Shown here: one piece after another, positions 16,501 through 24,944 of the stretch
Layout: each line of letters begins with the position of its first letter
Position numbering within the stretch: the stretch's first letter is position 1
From: Acidimicrobiia bacterium
Lineage (GTDB): Bacteria; Actinomycetota; Acidimicrobiia; Spongiisociales; JAHEDJ01
Reading direction: 5' to 3'
Assembly: GCA_029210695.1 (NCBI GenBank)
Contig: JARGFH010000002.1
Span: 1-64,000, forward strand
Length of the DNA stretch: 64,000 nucleotides
Translations under genes and position numbers: made by a program
Notes under the pieces: model-generated
Seen by the model: the letters and a program-made list of their open reading frames with translations, nothing else
The model's database searches: none
Told to the model about the DNA's origin: nothing

Positions 16501-16902
16501 CGGCGAGGGGGCCAGCAGGACGAGATGATCGGTGGGCGGCGGATCGACGGGTTTGGTGCCGTGCATCTTCCGGGTCCGACCCCTACGGGCCGCCGGTAGC
16601 TCGCCGCGAGTCGCGAGCCTCTCGATGTCCCGCTGCGACGCCAAAGCGATCGGTTCTGACTCGCGACCAGCAACTCGCGACTCGCGACTCAGACCGATCT
16701 CTACCCCGTACACCGCTGGAAGGCCGACTTCCTTGGCCGCTCTGGCGAACCGTACAGCCCCATACATGCCGTCGTGATCGGTGACCGCCAGCGCCCGATA
16801 ATCGAGGGCGGCAGCCCGCTCGACCAGAGCCTCCGGGTGTGACACTCCATCGAGGAAGCTGAAGTTCGTATGACTGTGAAGTTCTGCGTATGAGGATGAC
16901 AT
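13570..16902 (-). CDS. dnaE2: Error-prone DNA polymerase III alpha subunit
   Basis: DnaE2 of about 1110 aa carries out mutagenic translesion synthesis with ImuA'/ImuB. The order is an N-terminal PHP domain (AELHSHTNFSFLDG, VTDHDGMYG), the PolIII palm with the catalytic aspartates (GRPPDIDLDLE, GSGADSAVCRCIGLTR), a helix-hairpin-helix region and a C-terminal OB fold. The ATG at 16902 is chosen because the LexA-controlled promoter lies just before it (-10 at 16921-16926); a longer open frame runs through the promoter and is rejected. An insert of about 50 residues near residue 70-130 includes codons made of a 7-bp repeat (SRESRVAGRESE). Confidence 0.93.
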   Translation of the reverse strand: MSSSYAELHSHTNFSFLDGVSHPEALVERAAALDYRALAVTDHDGMYGAVRFARAAKEVGLPAVYGVEIGLSRESRVAGRESEPIALASQRDIERLATRGELPAARRGRTRKMHGTKPVDPPPTDHLVLLAPSPAGYAAISHLVTRAQFRGEKDRPVYSWADLDEAARVGHLVALTGCWQGAVPAAARRGDLDAALAAARPLREIFGNRLHLELWHHRLPEDDVRNDVLWEVGRRLRLPMVATNNVHYHDRGEAALADVAAAIAGRRSLTEQDGYRPATDERHLKRPVEMIERFSAYPGVVERSVRLGESLAFDLNLVAPQLPDFPMPGHFRSEMEYLRHLTFEGAREVYPDGAGGVDPRAVQRLEHELAVIGKLNFPGYFLVVWDIVQFARSQDIYCQIRGSGADSAVCRCIGLTRVDPIRLGLPFERFLTEERGRPPDIDLDLEADRREEVIQYCYRRYGRERAAMVANVITYRARSVLRDVGKAFGFTQAQVDGLSKYVDTRNPAKLRLEAPLPEGMTAEFVYDVCHRMDGFPRHLGIHSGGMVIADRPLWQVVPVEWGRMEGRSVIQWDKDDCASIGIVKFDLLGLGMLNALHLTADMIQSAHGLSIDLATIPQEPAVYRMLTKADTVGVFQVESRAQMATLPKMKPKTFYDLAVEVALIRPGPIQGQSVHPYLRRRNGEEEIRFPHPLTEPVLRKTLGVPIFQEQLMELARVCAGFDGNQSDRLRSAMTHKRSDEAMGRLRDEVFDGMASNGIIGPAADEIWEKLQGFASFGFPESHSVSFAYIVYMSAWLKYHWPAEFLAGLLNAYPMGFYSPNSLVQDAARHGVVVRSPDVNASWHDCTIEPHDADPDDLAEYYGQAWRRGRGPVEDPLRPSVAVRLGLRYVRNLGEAEITRVEAARQAGGRFQSPQDLAHRTGLRVDALEGLAAAGALESLGLTRREGLWAAGALAEISPDRLPLSPGAEAPQLPGMSEENEAEADLWATGISVRHPVEFVRDRLDRLGCRTVAQALATERNGVRARIGGIVTHRQRPSTANGVIFFNLEDETGLLNVIVLPDIWTANRDVARRNPGLVIEGVLEFRDGVTNFVARSFTPWPAMGVTSRDFR
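16605..16694. repeat. Inverted pair of heptamer arrays inside dnaE2
   Basis: CTCGCGA recurs in 7-bp register at 16660, 16674 and 16681, with diverged units at 16667 (CCAGCAA) and 16688 (CTCAGAC). The inverse, CGCGAGT-CGCGAGC, lies at 16605-16618. The block encodes part of a low-complexity insert between the PHP strands and the HLVLLA segment. Confidence 0.7.
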
Positions 16903-16920
16903 GGGTTGAATCGCCCGGTC

Positions 16921-16949
16921 ATCATATCGAACATACGTTCGATCGGCTA
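16921..16949 (-). promoter_or_regulatory. SOS promoter of dnaE2 with LexA box
   Basis: On the minus strand -35 TAGCCG (16944-16949) and -10 TATGAT (16921-16926) are 17 bp apart. The spacer contains the palindrome TCGAACGTATGTTCGA (16927-16942), an exact GAAC-N4-GTTC LexA box. LexA binding would occlude the promoter. The predicted leader is only about 12 nt. Confidence 0.88.
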
Positions 16950-17017
16950 GCGGTAGATTGCGGTCACAAACGGCAAGGCGTCCGAGACGCCAAGACCTCT
17001 CTAAGGCACCGACGGTG

Positions 17018-17048
17018 GGTAAACCTTTCTTCGCCCTGTTGCGAGTAA
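17018..17048 (+). promoter_or_regulatory. Putative ECF-sigma promoter of the Ig-repeat gene
   Basis: GGTAAACCTTTCT (17018-17030), 11 nt, then CGAGTAA (17042-17048): the same blocks and spacing as upstream of the ECF sigma gene at 7280-7310. The start codon follows 60 bp downstream. Confidence 0.6.
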
Positions 17049-17107
17049 CCACCGTATGTGACCTTATGGCCACTATGTGTGACAACCCACTCACCAGGAG
17101 GAGCAAC

Positions 17108-18466
17108 GTGTTTCGCAGATTCGGCATCTTCGCCATCACCTTCGTCGTCGTGATCGCCGGCGGCATCGCCTTTGCCCAGATGGGCGAGTACCTACCATCT
17201 GCCGACGATGCCCCGGCCGGAGTTGGCGCCATTGACCCGGGCAGCATCTTCTATACGGGCGACACCCAACCGGACTCCCCGACCACAGAGGCGCCGGCCG
17301 AGAAGCCGGATATAACCGAGACGACGAAAGTCGAGGACGAAGCTTCGGCCGCCGAAGAGACACCGGCACCGGAGAAGCAGGCCGCTGAAACCCCCGTGAA
17401 GGAAGAAGTGACCGACACCGATCCTCCCGACCTCGTCATCACCTCGCCGGCCAACGAAGCAGTAGTCAAAACAAGAGAGCTGAAGTTCTCAGGCAGCGTT
17501 GAACCCGGCGCAACAGTCAAGGCGGCCGGATACCGGGCGGAGGTCACCCCCGATGGTTTCTGGTCGATCGTCCTCATGCTCGAACCGGGAGGAAACCTCG
17601 CCACGATCAAAGCATTCGACGAGGCCGGCAACGTTTCCGAGGCAACCGTGAAGGTCTTCTACGAAGCACCGGAGGGCGAGCATGCGTTCTCTGCCTCCCA
17701 GCAATACAAGACGTCTGCGTCCAACCCGCCCTACGACGTCTTCTACGGGACGGGACGACCGGGTGCCACGATCACGGCTACGTCGGACTTCGGTTCGGGT
17801 TCGACCACGGTCAACGAAAAAGGGAAATGGGAGATGAAGGTCACCTTCCCGACGGCCCCGTATTACGAGTGGTTTGCAGTTGAAATCGCCGACTCCGACG
17901 GACACACAAAGACGTTTGAGTTCAAGAGCAAGTACAACCCGGGCGCCACCTACGAGTTCACCATAACGCAGAAGTACCATCAGAACACCGACCCGTGGGA
18001 GAAGTTCACCGGAACGGCCGCGCCCGGCACGGTCATCGGAGCCTATTCGGACTTCGGCTCGGCAGAGACCGTCGCCGAGGGCGGAGAGTTCTACCTCAAG
18101 GTGCACTTCGAGGGATTGAAGCCCGGGCAGACGATCGACATCGTGGTCGAAACATCTGCAGGTGACCGCAGGGAGTTCACATTCATGTATGCGCCGGCTC
18201 CGATCGAGTTCAGCGTCACCCAGAAGTACGCGTCGTGCAGCGAGAACCCGCCGTACGACGTCTTCTACGGGACGGCGACGCCCGGAGCCACGATCTGGGC
18301 GGAGTCCCCGTACGGGGCCGTCAGCACGATCGCCGGCGATCTCGGGAAATGGGACCTCAAGGTCATCTTTGAGGGTGCACTCCCCGGCCCGGCCTTCAAC
18401 GTGACGATCGGCGACTCTGAAGGCCATTCCAAGACCTTCACCTTCACCGTGCTCGAAGCCAAGTAA
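17108..18466 (+). CDS. Exported protein with four Ig-like repeats
   Basis: The 452-aa protein has a signal or anchor helix (FGIFAITFVVVIAGGIAF), then an acidic Pro/Glu/Thr-rich linker to about residue 104. Four tandem Ig-like domains of 80-95 aa follow (about 105-192, 193-278, 279-361, 362-452). Repeats 2 and 4 share NPPYDVFYGT with a following PGATI; repeat 1 has DLVITSPANEAVVKTRELKFSG. The first two correspond to the two domains of the sigma-partner protein at 5796-6716. It is likely a cell-surface or wall-associated adhesive or structural protein. The GTG at 17108 is chosen for AGGAGGAG directly upstream. Confidence 0.8.
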   Translation: MFRRFGIFAITFVVVIAGGIAFAQMGEYLPSADDAPAGVGAIDPGSIFYTGDTQPDSPTTEAPAEKPDITETTKVEDEASAAEETPAPEKQAAETPVKEEVTDTDPPDLVITSPANEAVVKTRELKFSGSVEPGATVKAAGYRAEVTPDGFWSIVLMLEPGGNLATIKAFDEAGNVSEATVKVFYEAPEGEHAFSASQQYKTSASNPPYDVFYGTGRPGATITATSDFGSGSTTVNEKGKWEMKVTFPTAPYYEWFAVEIADSDGHTKTFEFKSKYNPGATYEFTITQKYHQNTDPWEKFTGTAAPGTVIGAYSDFGSAETVAEGGEFYLKVHFEGLKPGQTIDIVVETSAGDRREFTFMYAPAPIEFSVTQKYASCSENPPYDVFYGTATPGATIWAESPYGAVSTIAGDLGKWDLKVIFEGALPGPAFNVTIGDSEGHSKTFTFTVLEAK

Positions 18467-18482
18467 CCGTCCCTCCTCGGGA

Positions 18483-18514
18483 GCCGCCGGCCCTCCGGGA
18501 GGAGGGCCGGCGGC
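18483..18514. terminator. Perfect 14-bp hairpin between convergent genes
   Basis: GCCGCCGGCCCTCC (18483-18496), loop GGGA, then GGAGGGCCGGCGGC (18501-18514). The stem lies 17 bp after the Ig-repeat stop and 4 bp before the LLM gene stop. It lacks a U-tract, as is common in high-GC actinobacteria, and could serve both strands. Confidence 0.7.
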
Positions 18515-18518
18515 GCGC

Positions 18519-19544
18519 TCACAGAAGAAGCTCCGCCAGAGTTCGAAGGGTCACGAAATCCGTCGTTCCGACCAGAAGCGAGGTCACCCCCGACTCCCTC
18601 CATGCCTCGAGCCGGTCCCGCACTCTCTCCCGGGGCCCAACCAAACTGGTCAGGTCTACGAGCGCATCAGGAACGCGGGCAATTGCCTCTTTCTTCTTGC
18701 CGGCGAGGTACAGATCCTGGATCTCAACGGCCTCCCGCTCGAATCCGTAACGTCCCGCCAGATCGTTGTAGAAGTTCCGGCTCCTGGCTCCCATACCCCC
18801 GATGTAGAGGGCCAGCAACGGTTTGACCTGGGCGCGTCCGTAGTCGAGGTCATCGGTGATGATCGCCGAGACGGTCGGTGCCACGTCGAACGATGATGAC
18901 CGCTGCGCATTCCCCGACCTCCGAAATCCGTCTTCGAGATTCGGCCAGAACACCCGGCGGGCATGATCGGGCGAAAAAAAGACCGGAAGCCATCCGTCTG
19001 CGATCTCGGCCGTGAGCGCCACATTCCTCGGGCCAATGGAAGCGAGATAGATCGGCAGGTCCGGCCGGAGCGGACGGCCGATGAGCATCAAGGGCTTCCC
19101 AAGCCCGGTGGCGTCCGGACCTCTATACGGGATCTGGTAGTGCTCGCCGTCATGCTCGAGGCGCCTGCGACGCTGAAGGACCCGACGGACGATCGAGACA
19201 TACTCGCGGGTCTTTCCGAGCGGCTTTCCGTACGGAACCCCATGCCACCCTTCGACTACCTGCGGGCCGGATAGTCCAAGACCGAGTCGAAAGCGCCCAC
19301 CCGACAGCTCATCGAGCGTATAGGCCGTCATGGCAGTCATGGCCGGAGTCCTGGCCGGCATTTGCAGGACAGCCGAGCCGAGGTGGATTCGCTCGGTCCT
19401 GGCTGCCAGCCAGGCCAGGACCGTTACCGCGTCGTAGCCCCACGCTTCTGCCGCCCACACCGAGTCATAGCCCAGTTGCTCAGCCTCGACCACTAGTTCG
19501 ATCGAACCAACGCCCGCATAACCCAGGTTGAGTCCTAATCGCAA
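18519..19544 (-). CDS. LLM-class (F420-dependent) oxidoreductase
   Basis: This is a luciferase-like monooxygenase-fold TIM barrel of about 341 aa: [39 protein letters not shown] at the N-terminus, then [25 protein letters not shown] and [22 protein letters not shown]. These features match actinobacterial F420-binding members (LLM F420 family) rather than FMN luciferases. The substrate is unknown. The TTG at 19544 is preferred since GGAGGTG precedes it by 5 nt. Divergent from the SGNH hydrolase gene, with about 50 bp between starts. Confidence 0.85.
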   Translation of the reverse strand: MRLGLNLGYAGVGSIELVVEAEQLGYDSVWAAEAWGYDAVTVLAWLAARTERIHLGSAVLQMPARTPAMTAMTAYTLDELSGGRFRLGLGLSGPQVVEGWHGVPYGKPLGKTREYVSIVRRVLQRRRRLEHDGEHYQIPYRGPDATGLGKPLMLIGRPLRPDLPIYLASIGPRNVALTAEIADGWLPVFFSPDHARRVFWPNLEDGFRRSGNAQRSSSFDVAPTVSAIITDDLDYGRAQVKPLLALYIGGMGARSRNFYNDLAGRYGFEREAVEIQDLYLAGKKKEAIARVPDALVDLTSLVGPRERVRDRLEAWRESGVTSLLVGTTDFVTLRTLAELLL

Positions 19545-19593
19545 TACATCACCTCCGCGGCGTCCATGGTACGTTGTGCACGGGAAGTGGAAC

Positions 19594-20361
19594 ATGATGA
19601 CGCCGGAGCGCAGACTCACACGGACCTTCCGCAATGCGGGAGCGGCGCTGTTCGTGGTTCTGTGGATGGAGCAGCAGTGGGCGGCTCACCACGACTTCCC
19701 TTCGTTTCCAGATCTCGACCCGTCCGGGCTCTTCGGCGATCCAGCCCTCCCTCTGCGATCTATCGCTCTACTCGGAGACAGCACCATCACCGGACCGGGT
19801 CTGGAGACTGCCGAAGACATCTGGATACGGCAGATGGTGCCGCGACTCACAGAACGCTACCGCGTCCAGATCGACAACTTCGCGTTCGGCGGCGCCCGTC
19901 TACGAGACGTCCTGGCCCGCCAGCTCCCGCAGCTGACCGGGCGATACGACGTGGCCTTCATCTCGGCGGGTTCGAACGACGCTCTGCGCGGCATGACTCA
20001 GCTTCAGATGCGTTCGCTGCTGAGCACCATCTGTGCCGGTGCACTCGAGCAAGCAGACGTAATCGTGCTCGCCGGGGCCGGCGACATCGGTACCGCGCCG
20101 CGATTGCCTTTTCCGCTTGATGCGATGGCCACCACCAGAGCTAGAGCGACCGATGTCACCCATGCACGGGCTGCAGCCTCAAATGACCGCATCCTCCACA
20201 TCCCGATGTGGGAGTTGACCACCCCCACGTTCCGGTCGGACAAAGACCTCTTTTCGGGCGATCGCTTCCATCCCAACCGCCGCGGCCACCGGGTGTGGGC
20301 AGATGCAGCTCTGCCCACTGTGCTCGCCGCACTCGATCTCTGCTCACCACCCGGACACTGA
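19594..20361 (+). CDS. SGNH/GDSL-family hydrolase
   Basis: The protein is about 255 aa with SGNH blocks: [11 protein letters not shown] (block I Ser), [11 protein letters not shown] (Gly), [11 protein letters not shown] (Asn) and [16 protein letters not shown] (Asp/His). It is probably an esterase or lipase on lipid or acylated glycan. A short hydrophobic N-terminal stretch ([13 protein letters not shown]) could be a membrane anchor. It is the first gene of a run with MFS and PlsC genes at close spacing, suggesting a lipid or envelope operon. Start at ATG 19594 after GGGAAGTGG; GTG at 19576 is possible. Confidence 0.8.
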   Translation: MMTPERRLTRTFRNAGAALFVVLWMEQQWAAHHDFPSFPDLDPSGLFGDPALPLRSIALLGDSTITGPGLETAEDIWIRQMVPRLTERYRVQIDNFAFGGARLRDVLARQLPQLTGRYDVAFISAGSNDALRGMTQLQMRSLLSTICAGALEQADVIVLAGAGDIGTAPRLPFPLDAMATTRARATDVTHARAAASNDRILHIPMWELTTPTFRSDKDLFSGDRFHPNRRGHRVWADAALPTVLAALDLCSPPGH

Positions 20362-20378
20362 CCTCCTACACTCGCCCG

Positions 20379-21626
20379 ATGCCCAACCGCTTCGATCGTC
20401 CCGATCGCGTCCGCCGAAAACTCACCGGCGTGCTCTTCGGCGGGGTGGGGCTCACCAGCACCGGATTCATCGCCGCCATCACCGTGGCCGGTTTGGCCGC
20501 GGAGGACCTGACCGGTTCATCGAGCCTTGCCGGCATCCCGGCCGCAGCCTCCACGATCGGCACGGCGCTCGGCTCGGCCGTCCTCGCCGCAGTGACGGTG
20601 CGGCTGGGCAGGCGATCGGTTCTGATCGGCGCCTACGTGCTCGCCGGAACGGCCGCAGCTGTGGCTGCTGCAGCCATCGGATCGGCCTCGTTCGCACTGC
20701 TGATCTTCGCCATGTTCGCACTTGGTTTCGGGAACAGTGCCAGCCATCTCACGCGCTACGCGGCTGCCGACCTCCATCAGCCGAGCCGCCGGACCGCCGC
20801 GATCGGTTGGATCGTTTGGGCAAGCACCGTCGGGTCGGTGGCGGGCCCCAATCTGCTGGGAGTGTCGGCAGATGCGGCTGAGGGGGCTGGACTGGCAGCA
20901 TTTGCAGGTCCATACCTGGTGGCTGCCATCGCCTTCCTGAGCGCGGCGGTCTTCTACGTGATCTTCCTCCGACCCGATCCACTCCGGATGGTCGTCTCCA
21001 CCGATGAAGAATTCACCGCCCCAGCACTTCCGCTGGCGACGTTGCTGGCGAGGCCCCGGGTGCAAGTTGCCGTCGTCTCCATGGTGACGAGTCACTTCGT
21101 GATGGTGCTGATCATGGCGATGACACCGATCTTCTTGCGGAACGGTGGCGCCAAGCTAGGGATCGTCGGCATCGTCATTTCTGCCCACACGCTCGGCATG
21201 TTCGCCCTCTCCCCCATCACAGGGATTCTGGGCGACCGCTTCGGTCGTCCGCAGGTGGCCGCCGCCGGGATGGTGATCGTGCTGGTGTCGGTCACCCTGG
21301 CCGGCCTGGCGCCGGCGGATGCCACGGCAACACTCATTCTTGCGCTTTTCCTGCTCGGCCTCGGATGGAATTTCGCATTCATCGGAGGCAGCGCCATCCT
21401 GACAGAGGGCCTGGCCATCGATGAGCGGTTGCGCCTGCAGGGGGCAGTCGATGCCTCCGTCTGGTTGTCGGGGGCGGGCGCCAGCCTGTCTTCAGGATTC
21501 ATCCTGGCCATCGCCGGATACCCCATCCTGAACGCCCTGGGCGCGGCCCTGCTGGTTGCCCCGGCCGCCGTGTTCCTGCGTCACCGGAACGTATTCGCCC
21601 GAACCCCGGCCGCTACGCTGCCATGA
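20379..21626 (+). CDS. Major facilitator superfamily transporter
   Basis: The 415-aa protein has 11-12 hydrophobic helices and an MFS A-like motif (VTVRLGRRSVLIGAYVLAG), plus GDRFGRPQVAAAGM in the second half. It is likely a drug- or metabolite-proton antiporter; the substrate is unknown. ATG 20379 is 17 bp after the SGNH stop. The TGA overlaps the plsC ATG (ATGA), so translation is coupled to the acyltransferase. Confidence 0.85.
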   Translation: MPNRFDRPDRVRRKLTGVLFGGVGLTSTGFIAAITVAGLAAEDLTGSSSLAGIPAAASTIGTALGSAVLAAVTVRLGRRSVLIGAYVLAGTAAAVAAAAIGSASFALLIFAMFALGFGNSASHLTRYAAADLHQPSRRTAAIGWIVWASTVGSVAGPNLLGVSADAAEGAGLAAFAGPYLVAAIAFLSAAVFYVIFLRPDPLRMVVSTDEEFTAPALPLATLLARPRVQVAVVSMVTSHFVMVLIMAMTPIFLRNGGAKLGIVGIVISAHTLGMFALSPITGILGDRFGRPQVAAAGMVIVLVSVTLAGLAPADATATLILALFLLGLGWNFAFIGGSAILTEGLAIDERLRLQGAVDASVWLSGAGASLSSGFILAIAGYPILNALGAALLVAPAAVFLRHRNVFARTPAATLP

Positions 21627-22354
21627 TGCTCCGCCGTTTGCTTTCGCCGTTCCGAACCGTGGTTGCCGTTGCGGTCGCCCTCCTGGCGACCTGGACGGCT
21701 GCCTGGACGGTCACAGTTGTCGCCTGGCGGAATCCAGGGTCGCCGTTCATCGAAGGAGTCATCAATCGATGGAGCACCATCATCCTGGCTGTTGCCGGCG
21801 TTTCACTGACGGTCCGCGGGGTGGAGAACATCGAACCCGGACGTTCGTACGTCATCGTCTCGAATCACCAGTCTTCCTTCGACATCCCCGCCCACTTCCT
21901 CGCCCTGCCGATGCCGATCAGATTCTTCGCCAAGAAGGAGCTCTTCAGAATTCCTATCTTCGGCACGGCCCTTCGAGCCATCGGCATCGTCGAAGTCGAC
22001 CGGCACGCAGGGGCAGTGGTCCACCAACAAATCAATTCGCAAGCAGCCGAAGTGATGCGACGTGGCCATTCGATCCTCGTGTTTGCCGAAGGCACTCGTT
22101 ATCTCGATGGGCAGGTCCGGCAGTTCAAACGGGGGGCATTCTCGATCGCCATCGCCTCCGGCCTGCCTATTCTTCCTGTCGTGGTGAACGGCGGTCACCT
22201 CGCCTGGCCGAAGCGCCATCCGATCCTCGGTGGACCGATCACGGTGATGATCTCGAAGCCAATCGAGACCTCTGCGCTCGTCCACAAGGACGTACCGATG
22301 CTACGAGATCAGACTAAGGACGAGATCGAGCGGATGATCCGCGCGGTCGGCTAG
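21623..22354 (+). CDS. plsC: 1-acyl-sn-glycerol-3-phosphate acyltransferase (PlsC-type)
   Basis: The 243-aa membrane-associated acyltransferase makes phosphatidic acid from lysophosphatidic acid. Motif I is NHQSSFDIP (the usual H-x4-D), motif II is FFAKKELFRIPIFG, motif III is FAEGTRYLDGQ and motif IV is LPILPVVVNGG. It has one N-terminal membrane helix. The start overlaps the MFS stop. The end overlaps the stop of the convergent MarR gene by 4 bp. Confidence 0.9.
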   Translation: MMLRRLLSPFRTVVAVAVALLATWTAAWTVTVVAWRNPGSPFIEGVINRWSTIILAVAGVSLTVRGVENIEPGRSYVIVSNHQSSFDIPAHFLALPMPIRFFAKKELFRIPIFGTALRAIGIVEVDRHAGAVVHQQINSQAAEVMRRGHSILVFAEGTRYLDGQVRQFKRGAFSIAIASGLPILPVVVNGGHLAWPKRHPILGGPITVMISKPIETSALVHKDVPMLRDQTKDEIERMIRAVG

Positions 22355-22818
22355 AGGCGGTTCGCCTGTTCCGTGTCGAATGCGGCGGCGGTGTTCAGCC
22401 GTTCGAGCAGCCGCAGCAGCGTTTCTCTCTCTTCGGACTCGAGGACGGACAAGAACCGTCGTGCTACCAGGGATTGATAGCCCGGCATGACGTCCTCTAG
22501 GTGGCGTCGGCCGGCGCTCGTGATAACCGCGTAGGCGCCCCGCTTGTCGCTTGGAACTGATGCGCGCTCGACGAGTCCCTGGCTCTTGAGTCGATCGACC
22601 CGTCTGGTGAGACCGCTGCGACTGGCACTGATACTGTGGGCGAGCTCCGCCATCCGCATCCTCCCGCCGCTCTCGTTGATTGAGGCGAGGACCTCGAGAT
22701 CCCCCAGAGACACATCGGTGAGGCCGCCCAGTTCGGATTCGATCCCGGTAACAATGGCTACCTGTGCGGCGAGAAATGCTCTCCATAACCGGAATTCATC
22801 CGGTTTGATCTCGTACAC
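22351..22818 (-). CDS. MarR-family transcriptional regulator
   Basis: The 155-aa winged-helix regulator has GRMRMAELAHSISASRSGLTRRVDRLKSQGLVERASVPSDKRG, the typical MarR recognition helix and wing. It dimerises through flanking helices and usually represses neighbouring genes in response to small ligands. GTG 22818 follows AGGGAG. Its target may be the convergent MFS/plsC set or its own gene; no operator was identified. Confidence 0.9.
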   Translation of the reverse strand: MYEIKPDEFRLWRAFLAAQVAIVTGIESELGGLTDVSLGDLEVLASINESGGRMRMAELAHSISASRSGLTRRVDRLKSQGLVERASVPSDKRGAYAVITSAGRRHLEDVMPGYQSLVARRFLSVLESEERETLLRLLERLNTAAAFDTEQANRL

Positions 22819-22876
22819 ACCACTCCCTGGTCCGGCTCTGCACGGCGATTCTAGAAAGATTATCCGCAAAGGGCGA

Positions 22877-24343
22877 TCAATCGTAAACACCAACGACGTA
22901 GGTCCTCCCGTCTCGCACCTCACACAGCAACGCGGCGGCAGACGTCACGACCTGATAGCGCTCAACCGATGCCTCTCCCTCCCACCATCGCCCGGCCAGG
23001 TGCCACGGCCCCGCCCAGGCCGTCACCATCTCCCACCGGCTTCGCAAACGAACCCGCATGGGCATTCCTCCATCCCACTCGACCTCGATGGTTTGCGGTT
23101 CGGGTGGGACCAGCACCGGTGTCGGCGACGGCACAGCCCCCGGCCACGGCGCGTCGGGACTCCGTTGTGGCGAGGGTGGTCCTTCACCCCACCGGAACCA
23201 ACTCACCTGTTCAGAAGGCCTCCGTCCACCCTGCACACGGGCTTGCAGCACCGCATCGGGTCCAACCAGGGTCTGGGCGCGGGCGAAAGCCCTGGCTGCC
23301 TCGAGCTGCGACGCCGAATCGTCCTCGAGTGCGAGCTGCCGGCCAGCGTCTGATAGGTCTGCAGGCTGGAGGCGGAGTCTGACAATTCCGCCCGGCACCC
23401 CGGCCGTCTCCACCCAGGCCCGCAGCTGCCACCAGACCCGCTCGGTGAGAGCATGCTCGGTGAAGGGCTCGGCGCTTCTCCAGACTCTGACCCGTTCTGA
23501 GCCGTCGGCCGCCCACGCCGAAACCTCGACGCGATACGGAGCCGCTCCACGTTCCCCCAGTGCTGCGATCAGCCGTCCGGAAAGCGCCCTGGCGGCAAAC
23601 CCGACCCGATCGAGCGCGTGAAGCGGCTCCTCGTAACGCTGCTCGACGGAACCGTCGTCGTTGATCCCGCGGGGAGCCAGCATCCGGTCTTCTCCGCTCG
23701 CCAGCCGGTGGGCAGCCAGTCCTGATTCGCCGAACCTCGAGGCCATTGCCCCTCTCGGCAGCTGCGACAGCTCTCCGAGTGTCCCGATCCCCAGCCATCT
23801 AAACGTCGCCACCAGGCCTTCTTCTGGAAGGACATCAACGGGAAGCGCAGCAAGGAAGGCAGCGTCGTCGTCAACGCACAACGGTGATTCGATGGCCAGG
23901 GCGGCTGCTCTCCTGGCTGCGAACGGACCACGGGCAACGCCCAACTGCCCGCCCGGCCACGCCCCCAGACGTTCCACTATCCGTTCGATGAGCTGCGGTT
24001 CGCCACCGTAGTAGCGAAGCGCCCCCTGAATGGGAACGAAGACCAGGCCGGGTTCGACCACCTCGACCTTCGGTACCAGATCCTCGATGGCAACCACGAC
24101 CGGTTCGAAATCAATGGTCTCCGCTCCGAGATCTCGTTCGAGTACCACGGCACCGGGACATAGCCCTTCTGCCTCCCGACGGGTCATGCCCTGAGCGATA
24201 CCGGAGCTGCGTGCTGCGGTATCGGCCGTGACCACGCGGAAACCGCCGGCTCCCGGCTGCACGACAAAAGAGGGGCTATACGGCGGCGCGTCCTGTCGAC
24301 GAAGCGACCATTCCGGCCACCACACGCATAGTGTTCTCGCCAT
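22877..24343 (-). CDS. imuB: ImuB, Y-family polymerase-like mutasome adaptor
   Basis: The roughly 488-aa protein is of DinB/UmuC fold: it opens ARTLCVWWPEWSLRR, where the polymerase's catalytic acidic residues are absent. It has SGIAQGMTRREAEGLCPG, the GIGTLGELSQLPRGAMASRFG helix-hairpin-helix and an imuB-specific C-terminus. Known ImuB is catalytically dead and links DnaE2 to the beta clamp and ImuA'. ATG 24343 follows GGAGG and overlaps imuA' by 68 bp, so the pair forms one SOS transcript. Confidence 0.9.
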   Translation of the reverse strand: MARTLCVWWPEWSLRRQDAPPYSPSFVVQPGAGGFRVVTADTAARSSGIAQGMTRREAEGLCPGAVVLERDLGAETIDFEPVVVAIEDLVPKVEVVEPGLVFVPIQGALRYYGGEPQLIERIVERLGAWPGGQLGVARGPFAARRAAALAIESPLCVDDDAAFLAALPVDVLPEEGLVATFRWLGIGTLGELSQLPRGAMASRFGESGLAAHRLASGEDRMLAPRGINDDGSVEQRYEEPLHALDRVGFAARALSGRLIAALGERGAAPYRVEVSAWAADGSERVRVWRSAEPFTEHALTERVWWQLRAWVETAGVPGGIVRLRLQPADLSDAGRQLALEDDSASQLEAARAFARAQTLVGPDAVLQARVQGGRRPSEQVSWFRWGEGPPSPQRSPDAPWPGAVPSPTPVLVPPEPQTIEVEWDGGMPMRVRLRSRWEMVTAWAGPWHLAGRWWEGEASVERYQVVTSAAALLCEVRDGRTYVVGVYD

Positions 24344-24917
24344 CGTCCTCCACCTCGAATAACCGCTCGGCTCCACCCATCCCTTTGCCCCAGGCACGCA
24401 TCTGAAGGTGCCGGTGCCGGAGACGTCCGTGACCCGCATCTACGCCCTCCCACACCACCCGTTCGGATTGCAGGGTGAGATGGGTCACACCGGGAGGAAG
24501 CCGGCCGTCGAGCGGCCGCAGCAACAACGCTCCTCGCCTTGCTCTGGCAAGAGCCGATAGCCGCCGCAAGTGGGTATCGGCTATACCAGCCGGCACCTCG
24601 GCATAGACCACCTGGATCCCTTCGAGTAGGGCTGCCACCACCTGTGACCACTGCTGCCTCTCGGCACTCCGCACGATCACCAGGTGCCCGGGATCGATGC
24701 CGACCTCGAAGGCAGCCAGCGGCGAAAGCCAGCCACGCACATCGACAACGGCAACAGGAGCCCGCTGCGAAGGCTCGGCCAGTAGTGAGAGACCGATCCT
24801 GGTCAGGCCGCCACCGGCGGTTCCCAGCAGCCCGATGGTTCGGCCGGGCTCCGCCCGGAGATCCCATCTGGTATCTCCGGGCTTCGTTGCCATCCGCGCC
24901 GTCGCCGTTTTCTCCAC
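24276..24917 (-). CDS. imuA': ImuA'-type RecA-like mutasome component
   Basis: The roughly 213-aa protein has a degenerate RecA-like core (GRTIGLLGTAGGGLTRIGLSLLAE in place of a true Walker A; VAVVDVRGWLSPLAAFEVGIDPGHLVIVRS). Actinobacterial ImuA' occupies this position upstream of imuB and interacts with it and with RecA. The GTG at 24917 (GAGG 9 nt upstream) is preferred to the ATG at 24893. The frame upstream runs through the SOS promoter and is not coding. Confidence 0.82.
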   Translation of the reverse strand: MEKTATARMATKPGDTRWDLRAEPGRTIGLLGTAGGGLTRIGLSLLAEPSQRAPVAVVDVRGWLSPLAAFEVGIDPGHLVIVRSAERQQWSQVVAALLEGIQVVYAEVPAGIADTHLRRLSALARARRGALLLRPLDGRLPPGVTHLTLQSERVVWEGVDAGHGRLRHRHLQMRAWGKGMGGAERLFEVEDDGENTMRVVAGMVASSTGRAAV

Positions 24918-24944
24918 CCGCGCCGTCCTCGGAAAGGACTCGGC

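Noticed and set aside
16903-17247. Upstream extension of the dnaE2 frame
   Set aside because: It passes through the LexA-controlled promoter and into the divergent Ig-repeat gene; the PHP domain starts properly at 16902.
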